Positions 10,672 to 20,990 are shown, counted from the stretch's first letter. The stretch is DNA of 64,000 nt from Sphingomonas profundi (GCF_009739515.1 NZ_CP046535.1:868001-932000), one strand, 5' to 3'. A program made the numbers and translations. The notes: generated by a model not told the origin, from the sequence alone.

Positions 10672-11040
10672 CTATTCCACCCGCCACGGGGGAAAGCGGC
10701 GGTTCTCCCCGGCATGATATAGGCAAATCCGGTTGCCGGCGGGATCGAGCAGGCGTGCCTCGCGCCAGAGCCAGCTTTCATCGCGTGGCAGTTGATCGAA
10801 AATCAAGCCGGCGGCCATGAGCGACGCGACACGGTCGTCGAGGTTGTCGCACTCGAAATAGATCGTCGTGGTGGATGCGGCCATGTCCATCGCGTGGATC
10901 GAGAAGGTTTCGCCGGTCGGCGTTTCGAAGCGGGCGTAGCGGGGCGGGGTGTGCACGATCCTCCGCAGGCCCAGGGCCGTGTAGAACGCGCAGGACGCGT
11001 CATAGTCGAGGCAGCCAACGGTGACCTGGTTGAGCCTCAC
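10672..11040 (-). CDS. VOC-family (glyoxalase-like) protein
   Basis: 122 aa, one vicinal-oxygen-chelate domain made of two beta-alpha-beta-beta-beta units. MRLNQVTVGCLDYDASCAFYTALGL is the usual opening, and LLDPAGNRICLYHAGENRR is the usual closing strand pair. The metal ligand expected in the first strand is replaced by Gln/Thr (NQVTV instead of NHV), so a canonical glyoxalase I metal site is doubtful. Substrate unknown. It is 10 bases upstream of pth on the same strand order and may share its transcript. Confidence 0.82.
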   Translation of the reverse strand: MRLNQVTVGCLDYDASCAFYTALGLRRIVHTPPRYARFETPTGETFSIHAMDMAASTTTIYFECDNLDDRVASLMAAGLIFDQLPRDESWLWREARLLDPAGNRICLYHAGENRRFPPWRVE

Positions 11041-11050
11041 GCACCCGCCC

Positions 11051-11620
11051 TCAAGCTTGCAGCCTCAGCGCCACCTCGTTCATGAAGCGCACGTCGTCGG
11101 GTTCGGCCAGGCGCGGCGCTTCGGCGGCGATCGCGCCGAGCATGTCGGCCAGCGGCTCCATCTCGGCCTTGGCGTAATTGCCGAGGACGTGTCCGGTCAC
11201 GCGATCCTTGTGGCCCGGATGGCCGATGCCGATCCGCACGCGGCGATAGGGATTGCCGATATGCGCCTCCATCGACCGGAGGCCGTTATGGCCGGCAGTG
11301 CCGCCGCCCACCTTCACCTTCACCTTGAACGGCGCAAGATCGAGCTCGTCGTGGAAGGCGGTGACGTCGCCCACTTCGCCTTTGTAGAAGCGCATCGCCT
11401 CGCCCACGGCGCGGCCGCTCTCGTTCATGAAGGTGGCGGGTTTCAGCAGCAGGATGCGGCGCGTGCCGATGCGGCCCATAGCCGACCAGCCTTGGAACGC
11501 CTTCTTCCACGGATCGAAGCCATGGACCTCGGCTATGGCGTCCACCGCCATGAAGCCGACATTGTGCCGGTTGAGCGCATGTTGCGCGCCGGGATTGCCG
11601 AGGCCGACCCAGATCTGCAT
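11051..11620 (-). CDS. pth: Peptidyl-tRNA hydrolase
   Basis: Cleaves peptidyl-tRNAs released by stalled ribosomes, recycling tRNA. 189 aa, normal length. The N-terminus MQIWVGLGNPG and the active-site HNVGF (His near residue 20) are present, with Asn in FMNESG and Asp in FHDELDL (about residue 92). The start at 11620 gives the conserved N-terminus. It follows rplY by 70 bases, the classical rplY-pth order. Confidence 0.97.
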   Translation of the reverse strand: MQIWVGLGNPGAQHALNRHNVGFMAVDAIAEVHGFDPWKKAFQGWSAMGRIGTRRILLLKPATFMNESGRAVGEAMRFYKGEVGDVTAFHDELDLAPFKVKVKVGGGTAGHNGLRSMEAHIGNPYRRVRIGIGHPGHKDRVTGHVLGNYAKAEMEPLADMLGAIAAEAPRLAEPDDVRFMNEVALRLQA

Positions 11621-11690
11621 GGCGCCAACCGCGTGAGAGTAAGGCCCGGTCCCGCCGCCCCGACCGGGATCGGGGCGGCGGGCGGGATCG

Positions 11691-12320
11691 TCAGCTCGCG
11701 GAGGAAGCGGCGTCCGCCGCGGCATCCTCGGCCGCGTCGGCGGCGCTCAGCAGCGCGGACGGGGCGACGATCGTGGCGATCGTCAGGTCGCTGGCATGGC
11801 TCGCCGCCTCGGCGCCGGCAGGCAGCTTGACGTCGGAGATATGGATCGTCGCGCCGACATCGAGGCCGGCGAGCGAGATCAGGATCTGCTCCGGGATCTC
11901 GGCCGCGTCGCAGACGAGCTCCAGATCGTGAACGACGACGTTCAGCACCGCGCCGCGCTTGATGCCGGGCGAGGCCTCCTCGTCGGTGAAGTGCACCGGC
12001 ACGTTCACGTGGACCTTGCTGTGCTCGCCGATGCGCAGGAAATCGACGTGAAGCGGGCGATCGCTGACCGGGTGGAACTGGACGTCCTTGGGCAGGGTGC
12101 GCAGGCTCTGGCCGCCGGCGTCGATCATCACGACGCTGTTCATGAAGTGGCCGGTGTGCAGCATCTTCATCAGCGCCTTCTCCTCGATGTGGATCGAGAG
12201 GGCTTCCTGCTTGTTGCCGTATACCACGGCGGGGACGCGGCCTTCGCGACGCATGGCGCGGGAGGCTCCCTTGCCTGCCCGCTCGCGCGTCTCGGCCGAC
12301 AGGTTGAGCACGTCGCTCAT
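11691..12320 (-). CDS. rplY: 50S ribosomal protein L25/general stress protein Ctc
   Basis: Binds 5S rRNA in the large ribosomal subunit. 209 aa, the long Ctc-type with an N-terminal L25 domain (about residues 5-95, [26 protein letters not shown]) and a C-terminal TL5-like beta domain (about 100-185), then an Ala/Asp-rich acidic tail. GGAGA stands 7 bases before the ATG. Followed by pth, which supports the call. Confidence 0.96.
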   Translation of the reverse strand: MSDVLNLSAETRERAGKGASRAMRREGRVPAVVYGNKQEALSIHIEEKALMKMLHTGHFMNSVVMIDAGGQSLRTLPKDVQFHPVSDRPLHVDFLRIGEHSKVHVNVPVHFTDEEASPGIKRGAVLNVVVHDLELVCDAAEIPEQILISLAGLDVGATIHISDVKLPAGAEAASHASDLTIATIVAPSALLSAADAAEDAAADAASSAS

Positions 12321-12457
12321 ATCATGTCTCCAGTTCGCTTGGTTGAAACACGCGCACCGCCTCCAGGGATGACCGGAGCGCGAGGGCGGGCCCATAGGCG
12401 AAAGGGGTGCGGGAGTCAAAAGCCGTCGCCCGCCTCAGAAGCGGGAGCATCGCCCGG

Positions 12458-13354
12458 TCAGCGCACCCGCTGCACCTTCAGCCCGTCCGCTGCCAGCATC
12501 GTCTGCACCGATTGCGGCCCGGCGAGGTGGCCCGCGCCCACCGCCACCAGGGTGACGCCCGGCGTCGCCAGCCGCGCCTCCAGCAGCTTGGCCCAGTTGC
12601 GGTTGCGGCGGATGAGCAGGGCGTCGCGCAGGGCGGCGCTGTCCTTCAGATCCTCGTCGAAGGTGGCGGCGATCGCCTTCTCGTCGCCGCGTGCCCATGC
12701 GGCGAGCATCGCGTCGAACTCCTCGCGCATCTTCGCCGGATCCTCGACGATGCCGGCCAGGAACTCGCGCTGCGCGTCTTCCGGCAGGCCGTCGAAGAAG
12801 CCGAGCTGCTGCTCGGGCGTCTCCAGCCCCTCGACCGGCAGCGCGCGCGCCTTGAACTGCGCCTCGATCTGCGGCTCCACCCCCTCGCCGGCGACGAGCT
12901 TCATGTCGTTCAGGGTGGTGCTGACGAGCATGAGGCCGGCGGTCCACGTCTCCAGCCGGTCGAACACCGCCGCCGGCACGCCGCTGCGCCGGATCATCGC
13001 GGCGAGCGCGTCGCGCTTCTCCGCCGGCACGCGGTCCAGGATCGGCGGCAGGCCGGCCGTGGCCGGCGTGCCCAGCCGCATCAGCAGGGCGGACAAAGCG
13101 GCGGGATCGGGGCCGAGCACGGTTTCGATCACCAGCGTGCGGGCGGCGGCGATGGCATCGCGCACCGGCCCGTTCTGCCACGCATAGCCGGTGGGCAGCA
13201 CGTGGATGGTGCCGAACAGGTAGATCGTGCTGTCCGCATCGGCGAGCTTCCACAGCGCCGGGCGCGCCTGCGCCGGCGGTGGCGCATCGTGCCGCGGCAG
13301 CGCGCACGCGCCGAGCAGCAGGGGGACGAGAAGGGCGGAGAGGGCCTTGCGCAT
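12458..13354 (-). CDS. TraB/GumN-family lipoprotein
   Basis: 298 aa. The N-terminus MRKALSALLVPLLLGAC has a lipobox with Cys17 as the likely lipidated residue. The domain carries the two hallmark motifs: FGTIHVLPTGY (about residues 47-57) and the distal VAVGAGHLAG (about 268-277), with conserved Glu and His that may form a metal-dependent protease-like site. GumN/TraB proteins are widespread in sphingomonads; their biochemical role is unsettled. The gene is divergent from glyQ and 137 bases downstream of rplY on the same strand. Confidence 0.85.
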   Translation of the reverse strand: MRKALSALLVPLLLGACALPRHDAPPPAQARPALWKLADADSTIYLFGTIHVLPTGYAWQNGPVRDAIAAARTLVIETVLGPDPAALSALLMRLGTPATAGLPPILDRVPAEKRDALAAMIRRSGVPAAVFDRLETWTAGLMLVSTTLNDMKLVAGEGVEPQIEAQFKARALPVEGLETPEQQLGFFDGLPEDAQREFLAGIVEDPAKMREEFDAMLAAWARGDEKAIAATFDEDLKDSAALRDALLIRRNRNWAKLLEARLATPGVTLVAVGAGHLAGPQSVQTMLAADGLKVQRVR

Positions 13355-13477
13355 GCCGCCGCTGCTAGCCTGTAAGCCGCGCGTCCGGAAGGGGCGTGCG
13401 CGGCGCCCGGCTTGACCCTGCCGGGGCGATCCGCCAAACGCGACGCCGTTCCGCCGCCGATGCAGAGGGCTTCCGCC

Positions 13478-14365
13478 GTGTCAGCCGACAAGCCGCTCAG
13501 CTTCCAGCAGCTGATCCTGACCCTGCACGATTACTGGAGCGCGCGCGGGTGCGTGATCCTGCAACCCTATGACATGGAGATGGGCGCCGGCACCTTCCAC
13601 ACCGCCACCACCCTGCACGCGCTGGGGCCGGATGCGTGGAACGCCGCCTTCGTGCAGCCCTGCCGCCGCCCCACCGACGGCCGCTACGGCGAGAACCCCA
13701 ACCGGCTGGGCGCCTACTACCAGTATCAGGTCATCATGAAGCCCAGCCCGCCCGATCTGCAGGCGCTGTACCTGGGCAGCCTTGACGCGATCGGCATCGA
13801 TCCGCTGCTGCACGACATACGCTTCGTCGAGGACGACTGGGAGAGCCCGACCCTGGGCGCCTGGGGCCTGGGCTGGGAGGTGTGGTGCGACGGCATGGAG
13901 GTGACGCAGTTCACCTACTTCCAGCAGATGGGCGGCTATGACTGCAAGCCGGTGGCGGGCGAGCTGACCTATGGGCTGGAGCGGCTGGCCATGTATATCC
14001 AGAACAAGAGCAGCATCTTCGACCTGGTCTACAACGATCCCGCGCCCGGCATGCCGGTGCTGACCTATGGCGACGTGTTCATCGAGAACGAGCGCCAGAT
14101 GTCCCGCTGGAACTTCGAGGTGGCCGATACCGAGCGGCTGTTCGACGGGTTCCGCAAGGCGGCGGCGGAGTGCGAGACCTGCCTGGCCGCCGGCCTGCCG
14201 ATCCCGGCCTACGAGCAAGCGATCAAGGCCAGCCACCTGTTCAACACGCTGCAGGCGCGCGGCGTGATCTCGGTGGCGGAGCGGCAGGCCTATATCGGCC
14301 GGGTGCGCGATCTGGCGAAGGGCGCGTGCAAGTCGTGGATGGAGCATCAGGGGTGGGAGGCATGA
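13478..14365 (+). CDS. glyQ: Glycyl-tRNA synthetase alpha subunit
   Basis: Catalytic subunit of the heterotetrameric glycyl-tRNA synthetase. The protein is 295 aa from the chosen start. Diagnostic segments: [44 protein letters not shown] and [16 protein letters not shown] 13478 ([11 protein letters not shown]) is preferred: it has GAGGG about 9 bases upstream and gives the family's usual N-terminus; ATG 13460 and ATG 13412 are in frame but lack a ribosome binding site. glyS starts inside the stop codon (ATGA), so the subunits are coupled. Confidence 0.96.
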   Translation: MSADKPLSFQQLILTLHDYWSARGCVILQPYDMEMGAGTFHTATTLHALGPDAWNAAFVQPCRRPTDGRYGENPNRLGAYYQYQVIMKPSPPDLQALYLGSLDAIGIDPLLHDIRFVEDDWESPTLGAWGLGWEVWCDGMEVTQFTYFQQMGGYDCKPVAGELTYGLERLAMYIQNKSSIFDLVYNDPAPGMPVLTYGDVFIENERQMSRWNFEVADTERLFDGFRKAAAECETCLAAGLPIPAYEQAIKASHLFNTLQARGVISVAERQAYIGRVRDLAKGACKSWMEHQGWEA

Positions 14366-16713
14366 GCGACTTCCTGCTCGAGCTCTTCTCCGAGGAGATA
14401 CCGGCGCGGATGCAGGAGAAGGCATGCGCCGATCTCGCCCGCCTGTTCGCCGCCGAGCTGGAGAAAGCGGGTCTGCGCGCGGCCGCGATCGAGACGTTCG
14501 CCACGCCGCGTCGGCTGGCGCTGATCGCGCGCGGGCTGCCGCCGGCGACCGACGCCGTGGCAGAGGAGATCAAGGGGCCGCGCGCCGACGCCCCGCCGCA
14601 GGCGCTGGCCGGCTTTCTGGGCAAGACCGGGCTGACCCGCGACCAACTGGTCGAGCGGGCGGACGCCAAGGGCAACGCCGTGCTGTACGCGGTGATCGAG
14701 AAGCCGGGCCGCGCCACGGCGGAGGTGCTGGCGACGGCCATCCCGGCGGTGGTGCGGGCCTTTCCGTGGCCGAAGGCGATGCGCTGGGGCGCGGCTTCCG
14801 CCAGCACCGCGTCGCTGCGCTGGGTGCGGCCGTTGCAGGGGATCGTGGCGCTGCTGGGCGACGCGGTGGTGCCCTGCGAGGTGGACGGCATCGTCGCCGG
14901 CGCGGCGACCCTGGGCCACCGCTTCCACCACCCCGGCCCGATCACGATTGGTGGCGCGGACGATTATGCGTTCAAGCTGCGCGCCGCCCACGTGATCCTC
15001 GATCCCGCCGAGCGCCGCGCGATCATCAGCGAGGGCGCCGCGCGGGCCGCCGCCGCCCAGGGACTGGGCGTGGTGGCGGACGAGGGGCTGGTGGCGGAGA
15101 ATGCCGGCCTCACCGAGTGGCCGGTGCCGCTGCTGGGCCGCTTCGACCCGGCCTTCCTGGATGTGCCGCGCGAGGTGATCCAGCTGACCATGCGGACCAA
15201 CCAGAAATATTTCGCCTGCGTGGATGCCGGCGGCGCGCTGGCGCCCGCCTTCCTGTGCACCGCCAACATCGACGCGCGGGACGGTGGCGCCGGCATCGTG
15301 GCGGGCAACCAGAAGGTGCTGGCGGCGCGCCTCGCCGACGCGAAATTCTTCTGGGAGCAGGATTTGAAGGTGCCGCTGGCCGACTGGGCCGGCAAGCTGG
15401 ACCGGATCGTGTTCCACGAGAAGCTGGGCACCGTGGCGGACAAGGCCGCGCGGGTGGCGAAGCTGGCGCGCTGGCTGGTGGAAGAGGGGATCGTCGCCCC
15501 CGCAGCCGATCCGGCCGAACGCGCGGCGCTGGCGGACATGGCGCAACAGGCGGCGGAACTGGCGAAGGCCGATCTCGTCACCGGCATGGTGGGCGAGTTT
15601 CCCGAGTTGCAGGGCGTGATGGGCGGCTATTATGCCCGCGCCGGAGGCCTGCAGGACGCGGTGGCCGACGCCATCCGCGACCATTACAAACCCGTCGGCC
15701 AGGGCGACGACGTGCCGACCGCGCCGGTGACGGTGGCGGTGAGCCTCGCGGACAAGCTGGATAGCATCGTTGGCTTTTTCTTTCATGATCTGCGACCAAC
15801 CGGATCTAAGGATCCATTCGCTCTTCGAAGGTCAGCTAACGGTATAATTCAGCTGATACTTCAACAGCAGCTTAGACTCTCTACTGAGCGCCTCGTGCTA
15901 TTTGGTCTGACGCAAGTATCAGAAGAGAAGTTTGACACCGCGTTCGCTGCCTCAGTAAATTCTGTTAATTCTGCTCTGAAGACCCTTAGACTTAGCTCTG
16001 AACAAAAGCAGGCAGTGGTGCCTTACGAGTTTCTCGACGACTTGGCCCAGAGTGCGGCCGGCGACGCTTTCATATTTCCACAAGAGGTGCTCAACTTCTT
16101 CGCAGAACGTCTCAAGGTCCAGCAGCGCGAGGCAGGCGTCCGCCACGACCTTATCGATGCCGTGTTCGCGCTCGGCGGCGAGGACGATCTCGTCCGGCTG
16201 CTCGCGCGGGTGGAGGCGTTGCAGGCGTTCGTCGCGACCGAGGACGGGACGAACCTGCTCGCCGGATACAAGCGCGCGGCCAACATCCTGAAGAAGGAGG
16301 GGTGGGCCGACGCCGCCCCCCCGATCCTCTCCGACGCGGGCGAGCAGGGGATCGCGCAGACCGGCGAGGAGGATCCGCTGTCGCTGGTCGACGATCCGGA
16401 CGTGGCGGCGGCGGTGGCCGCGCTCGACGGGGCGCGGGGGCACGGCCTGCCCTACACGCCGGAGCCGGCCGAGGCGGCGCTGATCGCGGCGCTGGACGAT
16501 GCCGCGCCGCGCGCCGCGCAGGCCGTCGCGGCGGAGGATTTCGCCGGGGCGATGGCCGCCCTCGCCGGGCTGCGCGCGCCGATCGACACCTTCTTCGATC
16601 AGGTCACGGTAAACGATCCGGATCGGGACAAGCGGGCGTCGCGTCTCGCGCTGCTTGATCGTATTCGTGGTGCGGTGCACAATGTCGCGGACTTTGCGAA
16701 GATAGAGGGCTGA
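14362..16713 (+). CDS. glyS: Glycyl-tRNA synthetase beta subunit, with a low-GC internal segment
   Basis: Beta subunit, binds tRNA-Gly with GlyQ. 783 aa, starting [18 protein letters not shown]; the HD-like core contains [10 protein letters not shown] and [11 protein letters not shown], and the C-terminal DALR anticodon-binding domain ends FADQV-type FFDQVTVND near residue 750. The frame is intact throughout. From about 15765 to 16075 (residues 469-571) codon use changes abruptly: 15781-16020 is 47 percent G+C by hand count (112 of 240), with ATA, AGA, CTA and GTA codons rare elsewhere. This segment also holds an extra stretch ([22 protein letters not shown]) relative to what I expect from sphingomonad GlyS. 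Likely recombination with a foreign allele. Confidence 0.95.
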   Translation: MSDFLLELFSEEIPARMQEKACADLARLFAAELEKAGLRAAAIETFATPRRLALIARGLPPATDAVAEEIKGPRADAPPQALAGFLGKTGLTRDQLVERADAKGNAVLYAVIEKPGRATAEVLATAIPAVVRAFPWPKAMRWGAASASTASLRWVRPLQGIVALLGDAVVPCEVDGIVAGAATLGHRFHHPGPITIGGADDYAFKLRAAHVILDPAERRAIISEGAARAAAAQGLGVVADEGLVAENAGLTEWPVPLLGRFDPAFLDVPREVIQLTMRTNQKYFACVDAGGALAPAFLCTANIDARDGGAGIVAGNQKVLAARLADAKFFWEQDLKVPLADWAGKLDRIVFHEKLGTVADKAARVAKLARWLVEEGIVAPAADPAERAALADMAQQAAELAKADLVTGMVGEFPELQGVMGGYYARAGGLQDAVADAIRDHYKPVGQGDDVPTAPVTVAVSLADKLDSIVGFFFHDLRPTGSKDPFALRRSANGIIQLILQQQLRLSTERLVLFGLTQVSEEKFDTAFAASVNSVNSALKTLRLSSEQKQAVVPYEFLDDLAQSAAGDAFIFPQEVLNFFAERLKVQQREAGVRHDLIDAVFALGGEDDLVRLLARVEALQAFVATEDGTNLLAGYKRAANILKKEGWADAAPPILSDAGEQGIAQTGEEDPLSLVDDPDVAAAVAALDGARGHGLPYTPEPAEAALIAALDDAAPRAAQAVAAEDFAGAMAALAGLRAPIDTFFDQVTVNDPDRDKRASRLALLDRIRGAVHNVADFAKIEG

Positions 16714-16715
16714 CG

Positions 16716-19421
16716 ATGGCGAGCGTTCTTGAGGCTGACGGTACGGCATCTTCGGCGGACCCGCGCTACGTCTACCGTTTCGGCGGCGGCGTCTCCGATG
16801 GCGGCAGGGGCGATCGCAACCTGCTGGGCGGCAAGGGCGCGAACCTGGCCGAGATGGCCTCGATCGGGCTGCCGGTGCCGCCGGGCTTCACCATCTCGAC
16901 CGAGATGTGCCAGCGTTACTATGAGGAGGGCGAGCAGTTTCCCGAATCGCTGCGGCGCGAGGTGGCGAACGGCATCGCCCATATCGAGACGATCACCGGC
17001 AAGACGTTCGGCCTCGCCGCCGATCCGCTGCTGGTCTCGGTGCGCTCCGGCGCGCGCGCATCGATGCCGGGCATGATGGACACGGTGCTGAACCTCGGCC
17101 TCAACGACGAGACGGTCGTCGGCCTCGCCGAGACATCGGGCGACGCCCGCTTCGCGTGGGACAGCTATCGCCGCTTCATCCAGATGTATTCCGACGTGGT
17201 GCTGGAGCTGGATCATGGCGCCTTCGAGGAGGCGCTGGAGATCGCCAAGGAGGACAAGGGCTTCACCCTGGACACCGAGCTTTCGGCCGAGGACTGGCAG
17301 GCGCTGGTCAGGCAGTACAAGGCCATCGTCGAGGAGCAGTGGAGCAGGCCCTTCCCGCAGGACGTGCACGAGCAGCTGTGGGGCGCCGTCGGCGCGGTGT
17401 TCGGATCGTGGCAGTCGGAGCGGGCGAAGGTGTATCGCCGGCTGAACGACATTCCGGCGGCCTGGGGCACGGCGGTGAACGTGCAGGCGATGGTGTTCGG
17501 CAACATGGGCGACACCTCGGCGACGGGCGTGGCCTTCACCCGCGATCCGGCCAAGGGCGACCGGGCCTATTATGGCGAGTTCCTGATCAACGCGCAGGGC
17601 GAGGACGTGGTGGCGGGCATCCGCACGCCGCAATATCTGACGCGCGCGGCGCGCGAGGCGGCGAATGCGAAGCCGCTCTCGATGGAGGAGGCGCTGCCGG
17701 AGGTGTACGGCCAACTCGCCAAGGTGTTCGACCTGCTGGAGACGCATTATCGCGACATGCAGGATATCGAGTTCACCGTGGAAGCGGGCACGCTCTGGAT
17801 GCTCCAGACGCGCTCGGGCAAGCGCACCGCCAAGGCGGCGCTGAAGATCGCGGTGGACATGGCGAGCGAGGGCTTGATCACCGAGGAGGAGGCCGTCGCC
17901 CGCGTCGATCCCGCCGCGCTGGACCAGCTGCTGCACCCGACCCTGGACCCCAAGGCGCCGCGCGACGTGATCGCCAAGGGGCTGCCGGCCTCGCCCGGGG
18001 CGGCCAGCGGCATCGCCGTGTTCGACAGCGACACGGCCGAGAAGCGCACCGAACTGGGCGACGCGGTGATCCTGGTGCGGACGGAGACGAGCCCCGAGGA
18101 CATTCACGGCATGCACGCCGCCAAGGGTATCCTCACCGCGCGCGGCGGCATGACCAGCCACGCCGCCGTGGTGGCGCGCGGCATGGGGCGGCCGTGCGTC
18201 TCCGGCGTCGGCACGCTGGCGATCGACGCGAAGGCGCGCAGCTTCCGCGTCGGCGGGCGCGAGGTGAAGGAGGGCGACCTCATCACCATCGACGGCGCGA
18301 CCGGCGAGGTGATGCTGGGCCAGGTGGCCACCGTGGAGCCGGAGCTGGCCGGCGACTTCGGCACGCTGATGGTGTGGGCCGACAAGGTGCGTCGCCTGAA
18401 GGTGCGCGCCAATGCCGAGACCCCGGCCGACTGCCGCACCGCGCGCCAGTTCGGCGCGGAAGGCGTCGGCCTCTGCCGTACCGAGCACATGTTCTTCGAT
18501 GCCGAGCGCATCACCGCCGTGCGCCAGATGATCCTGGCGGAGGACGAGAAGGGCCGGCGGGCGGCGCTGGCCAAGCTGCTGCCGGCGCAACGCAGCGACT
18601 TCACCCAGATCTTCGAGATCATGGCCGGGCTGCCGGTGACGATCCGCCTGCTCGATCCGCCGCTGCACGAATTCCTGCCGCACGAGGAGGAGGAGTTCGC
18701 CGAGGTGGCGAAGGCGGCCGACGTATCGGTGGACGTGCTGAAGCGGCGCGCGGCCGAGCTGCACGAGTTCAACCCGATGCTGGGCCATCGCGGCTGCCGG
18801 CTGGGCGTGACCTATCCCGAAATCTACGAGATGCAGGCGCGCGCCATCTTCGAGGCGGCCGTGGACATGGCGGAGACGTCCGGCGCGGCGCCGATCCCGG
18901 AGGTGATGGTGCCGCTGGTCGCCACGCGGCGCGAGCTGGAGCTGATGAAGCAGGTGATCGACAAGGCGGCCGAGGCGGTGTTCGCCGACAAGGGCCGGCG
19001 CATCGACTATCTCGTCGGCACGATGATCGAGCTGCCGCGCGCCGCGCTGAAGGCCGGCGAGATCGCCGAGGTGGGCGAGTTCTTCTCGTTCGGCACCAAC
19101 GATCTGACGCAGACGACGCTGGGCGTCTCGCGCGACGATGCCGCCCGCTTCCTCTCCACCTATGTGGAAAAGGGGATCTACGCCAAGGACCCGTTCGTCA
19201 GCCTGGACGTGGAGGGCGTGGGCGAGCTGATCGAGCTGGCGGCCGAGCGCGGGCGGGCGACGCGGCCGGCGATCAAGCTCGGCATCTGCGGCGAGCATGG
19301 CGGCGACCCGGCGAGCATCGCCTTCTGCGAGAAGACCGGCCTCGATTATGTGAGCGCATCGCCCTACCGCGTGCCGATCGCCCGGCTGGCGGCGGCGCAG
19401 GCGGCACTGGCGAAGGGCTGA
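16716..19421 (+). CDS. ppdK: Pyruvate, phosphate dikinase
   Basis: Interconverts pyruvate, ATP and phosphate with phosphoenolpyruvate, AMP and pyrophosphate, so it can feed gluconeogenesis. 901 aa. The N-terminal ATP-grasp domain opens with LLGGKGANLAEMAS and has SVRSGARASMPGMMDT; the phosphohistidine domain has GGMTSHAAVVARGMG (His near residue 474); the C-terminal TIM barrel ends with the Cys of LGICGEHGGDP. The start is 2 bases after the glyS stop. The glyQ-glyS-ppdK order is common in alphaproteobacteria. Confidence 0.97.
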   Translation: MASVLEADGTASSADPRYVYRFGGGVSDGGRGDRNLLGGKGANLAEMASIGLPVPPGFTISTEMCQRYYEEGEQFPESLRREVANGIAHIETITGKTFGLAADPLLVSVRSGARASMPGMMDTVLNLGLNDETVVGLAETSGDARFAWDSYRRFIQMYSDVVLELDHGAFEEALEIAKEDKGFTLDTELSAEDWQALVRQYKAIVEEQWSRPFPQDVHEQLWGAVGAVFGSWQSERAKVYRRLNDIPAAWGTAVNVQAMVFGNMGDTSATGVAFTRDPAKGDRAYYGEFLINAQGEDVVAGIRTPQYLTRAAREAANAKPLSMEEALPEVYGQLAKVFDLLETHYRDMQDIEFTVEAGTLWMLQTRSGKRTAKAALKIAVDMASEGLITEEEAVARVDPAALDQLLHPTLDPKAPRDVIAKGLPASPGAASGIAVFDSDTAEKRTELGDAVILVRTETSPEDIHGMHAAKGILTARGGMTSHAAVVARGMGRPCVSGVGTLAIDAKARSFRVGGREVKEGDLITIDGATGEVMLGQVATVEPELAGDFGTLMVWADKVRRLKVRANAETPADCRTARQFGAEGVGLCRTEHMFFDAERITAVRQMILAEDEKGRRAALAKLLPAQRSDFTQIFEIMAGLPVTIRLLDPPLHEFLPHEEEEFAEVAKAADVSVDVLKRRAAELHEFNPMLGHRGCRLGVTYPEIYEMQARAIFEAAVDMAETSGAAPIPEVMVPLVATRRELELMKQVIDKAAEAVFADKGRRIDYLVGTMIELPRAALKAGEIAEVGEFFSFGTNDLTQTTLGVSRDDAARFLSTYVEKGIYAKDPFVSLDVEGVGELIELAAERGRATRPAIKLGICGEHGGDPASIAFCEKTGLDYVSASPYRVPIARLAAAQAALAKG

Positions 19422-19490
19422 CGCGGAGCATCGTTGGGCGGGGGTGAAACCAAGCCTCCGCTCAATCTGCCCTCCGGGTCCGTCCTAAAG

Positions 19491-19679
19491 CGTATCGACA
19501 TTCAGCTTTTTGCACGTCCGCTCATCCTGAGGAGGGGCTGAGCGAAGGCGAAGACCCGTCTCGAAGGACCGTCCATGTCCTTCGAGACGCCATTTCGACA
19601 CGCTCAATGGCTCCTCAGGATGAGCGGTTTGCAGAGAATGCGTGTGAAGATCGGCTTGATCCGCTGAATGTCGATCCGC
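19491..19679. repeat. Intergenic nested-palindrome repeat, copy 2 (family A, best preserved)
   Basis: Three nested inverted-repeat arms are perfect here: outer ATCGACATTCAGC with GCTGAATGTCGAT, middle CTCATCCTGAGGAG with CTCCTCAGGATGAG, inner GTCTCGAAGGAC with GTCCTTCGAGAC. The whole could fold as one long stem. It sits in the 511-base gap between ppdK and the gene at 19933, in which I see no protein or tRNA gene; a short 104-codon frame over it is a by-product of the repeat. Confidence 0.85.
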
Positions 19680-19718
19680 CTAAGGTCCCTACGTTATTAC
19701 GGCGAACGCTGGGAATGG

Positions 19719-19738
19719 CTCCAGCCTGCGCTGGAGCG
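19719..19738. repeat. Short palindromic hairpin (family D)
   Basis: Perfect 7-base arms GCTCCAG and CTGGAGC around CCTGCG, followed by CGACGGAGATGAG. It looks like a short sphingomonad intergenic palindrome. Only one clear copy is in this window. Confidence 0.5.
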
Positions 19739-19932
19739 ACGGAGATGAGGCGTTCAGTCTCTTGGCATGAGCCGAGAGACGGATTAGCTCGCTGCCTTCA
19801 CTACCGCCGGCGCAATCGGGTGGAACCGGCTGCCGGGGAGCTTACCGCCGCCCGGCCTTCGAAACTCACACGCCGCTTCCAACGAACGGCTGACGCAACG
19901 CTACGAACGAAACAAGTGTAACCGCTCGCCCC

Positions 19933-20271
19933 TCAGGCGCGGGCGATGGCCGCGGCGCCGGCCACGGCTTCCGCCGAGAAGCCCAGGCCCAGCAGATTCG
20001 CGGCGAACGCCCGCGCCCGCTGGTCGCCCCGCCGCTCGAAACCCACGAAGCGGCGGAGCGTCTCTAGCCGATCGTCGGCGAGCGGCTGCGGCCCCTCCAC
20101 CCCGGTCAGCATGGTCATCAAGCGGGCGAAGGCCGAGGTGCGCGGTTCGATCGCGTTGCGATCGGCGTCGCGCTTGGCCAGCAGCACCACCCGCTGCTCG
20201 AGCGCCGTCAGCGTGCGCGCGGCGGGAACCGTCTCGTGGCGGTCGAAGCTGTCGCGGGTGGGAAGCTGCAT
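19933..20271 (-). CDS. Conserved-type hypothetical protein (112 aa)
   Basis: Soluble, largely helical, no signal or membrane segment. It begins MQLPTRDSFDRHETVPAAR and contains LTALEQRVVLLAKRDADRNAIEPRT and a Leu/Arg-rich second half. AAGGAG lies 7 bases before the ATG, which supports both the gene and its start. I do not recognise the family. It lies 88 bases downstream of the membrane-anchored HhH protein gene, same strand. Confidence 0.65.
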   Translation of the reverse strand: MQLPTRDSFDRHETVPAARTLTALEQRVVLLAKRDADRNAIEPRTSAFARLMTMLTGVEGPQPLADDRLETLRRFVGFERRGDQRARAFAANLLGLGFSAEAVAGAAAIARA

Positions 20272-20359
20272 CGAACGTCTCCTTCGTTGGAGGCGTTATG
20301 CCGATTCGCCTGAACCGTGGCTGTGACGTCCGCCACAATGCGCATTTTCTTCCGCCCGA

Positions 20360-20848
20360 TCAGACGAAGCGTGCGCGATGCTCGTCGACGCGACCGCTGG
20401 CGAGCAGGGCGGCCTGCTCCCGCCACTCCTCGCGTGCGATCGTGCCCGGCGTCGCGCCAAGGCGGCCTTCGAGCGCGGCGGCGTCGCTGTCGCTCATGCG
20501 GCTGAGATCGACGAAGCGGTGGATGCCGGCATCGTTGAGCCGGGCCTCGCCCGCGGAGCCGATGCCGCGGATCAGCGAGAGATCGTCGCGCCGGCCGCTA
20601 GCGGCGGCGGCGATCGATCCGGCGGTGCCGGCGGCGATCGCGGGCTCGTGCCGCTCCAGCTCGGCGATGCGGGCGCGGGCGGCGGCGTCGCGATCGGCAT
20701 GCGCCGTCTCCAGCGCCAGCCGCTGGTCCCGTTCCGCCTCATATTGCCGTCGCCACCGGCCGCCGCGGGAGCGCGACAGCAGGCCGAGCAGCCAGCCGAG
20801 CACGAGGACGAGGAAGTAGAGCGCGAGCTGGTTGAACGAGATGGCCAT
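20360..20848 (-). CDS. Membrane-anchored protein with helix-hairpin-helix-like domain
   Basis: 162 aa. One N-terminal membrane segment (about residues 8-24, LALYFLVLVLGWLLGLL), a charged coiled-coil linker (about 30-70), then a C-terminal domain with DLSLIRGIGSAGEARLNDAGI (about 88-108), which is the pattern of H3TH/helix-hairpin-helix domains often annotated as flap-endonuclease-like. No catalytic acidic cluster is evident, so a nuclease function should not be assumed. Such domains bind nucleic acid or mediate protein contacts. Confidence 0.75.
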   Translation of the reverse strand: MAISFNQLALYFLVLVLGWLLGLLSRSRGGRWRRQYEAERDQRLALETAHADRDAAARARIAELERHEPAIAAGTAGSIAAAASGRRDDLSLIRGIGSAGEARLNDAGIHRFVDLSRMSDSDAAALEGRLGATPGTIAREEWREQAALLASGRVDEHRARFV

Positions 20849-20922
20849 CGCATGATCCCCTGTTACGGGGCAAAACGAGGTGGCGCGATTCCCGTTCCGG
20901 GTGGAACGAGCCGTGTCTAGAT

Positions 20923-20945
20923 TGTCATCCTGAACTCGTTCGAGG
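20923..20945. repeat. Degenerate short palindrome (family B, copy 1)
   Basis: TTGTCATCCTGAACTCGTTC is related to the clearer copies at 36167 and 49861 but has lost its second arm. It lies downstream of tadC. Confidence 0.4.
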
Positions 20946-20990
20946 TTCCGCCGCGCCAGGCCGACGCGTCGTGCGAAGCGCGCGAAACCG

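Noticed and set aside
19607-19921. 104-codon frame in the gap after ppdK
   Set aside because: It is built from the family A and D palindromes and has no protein features.
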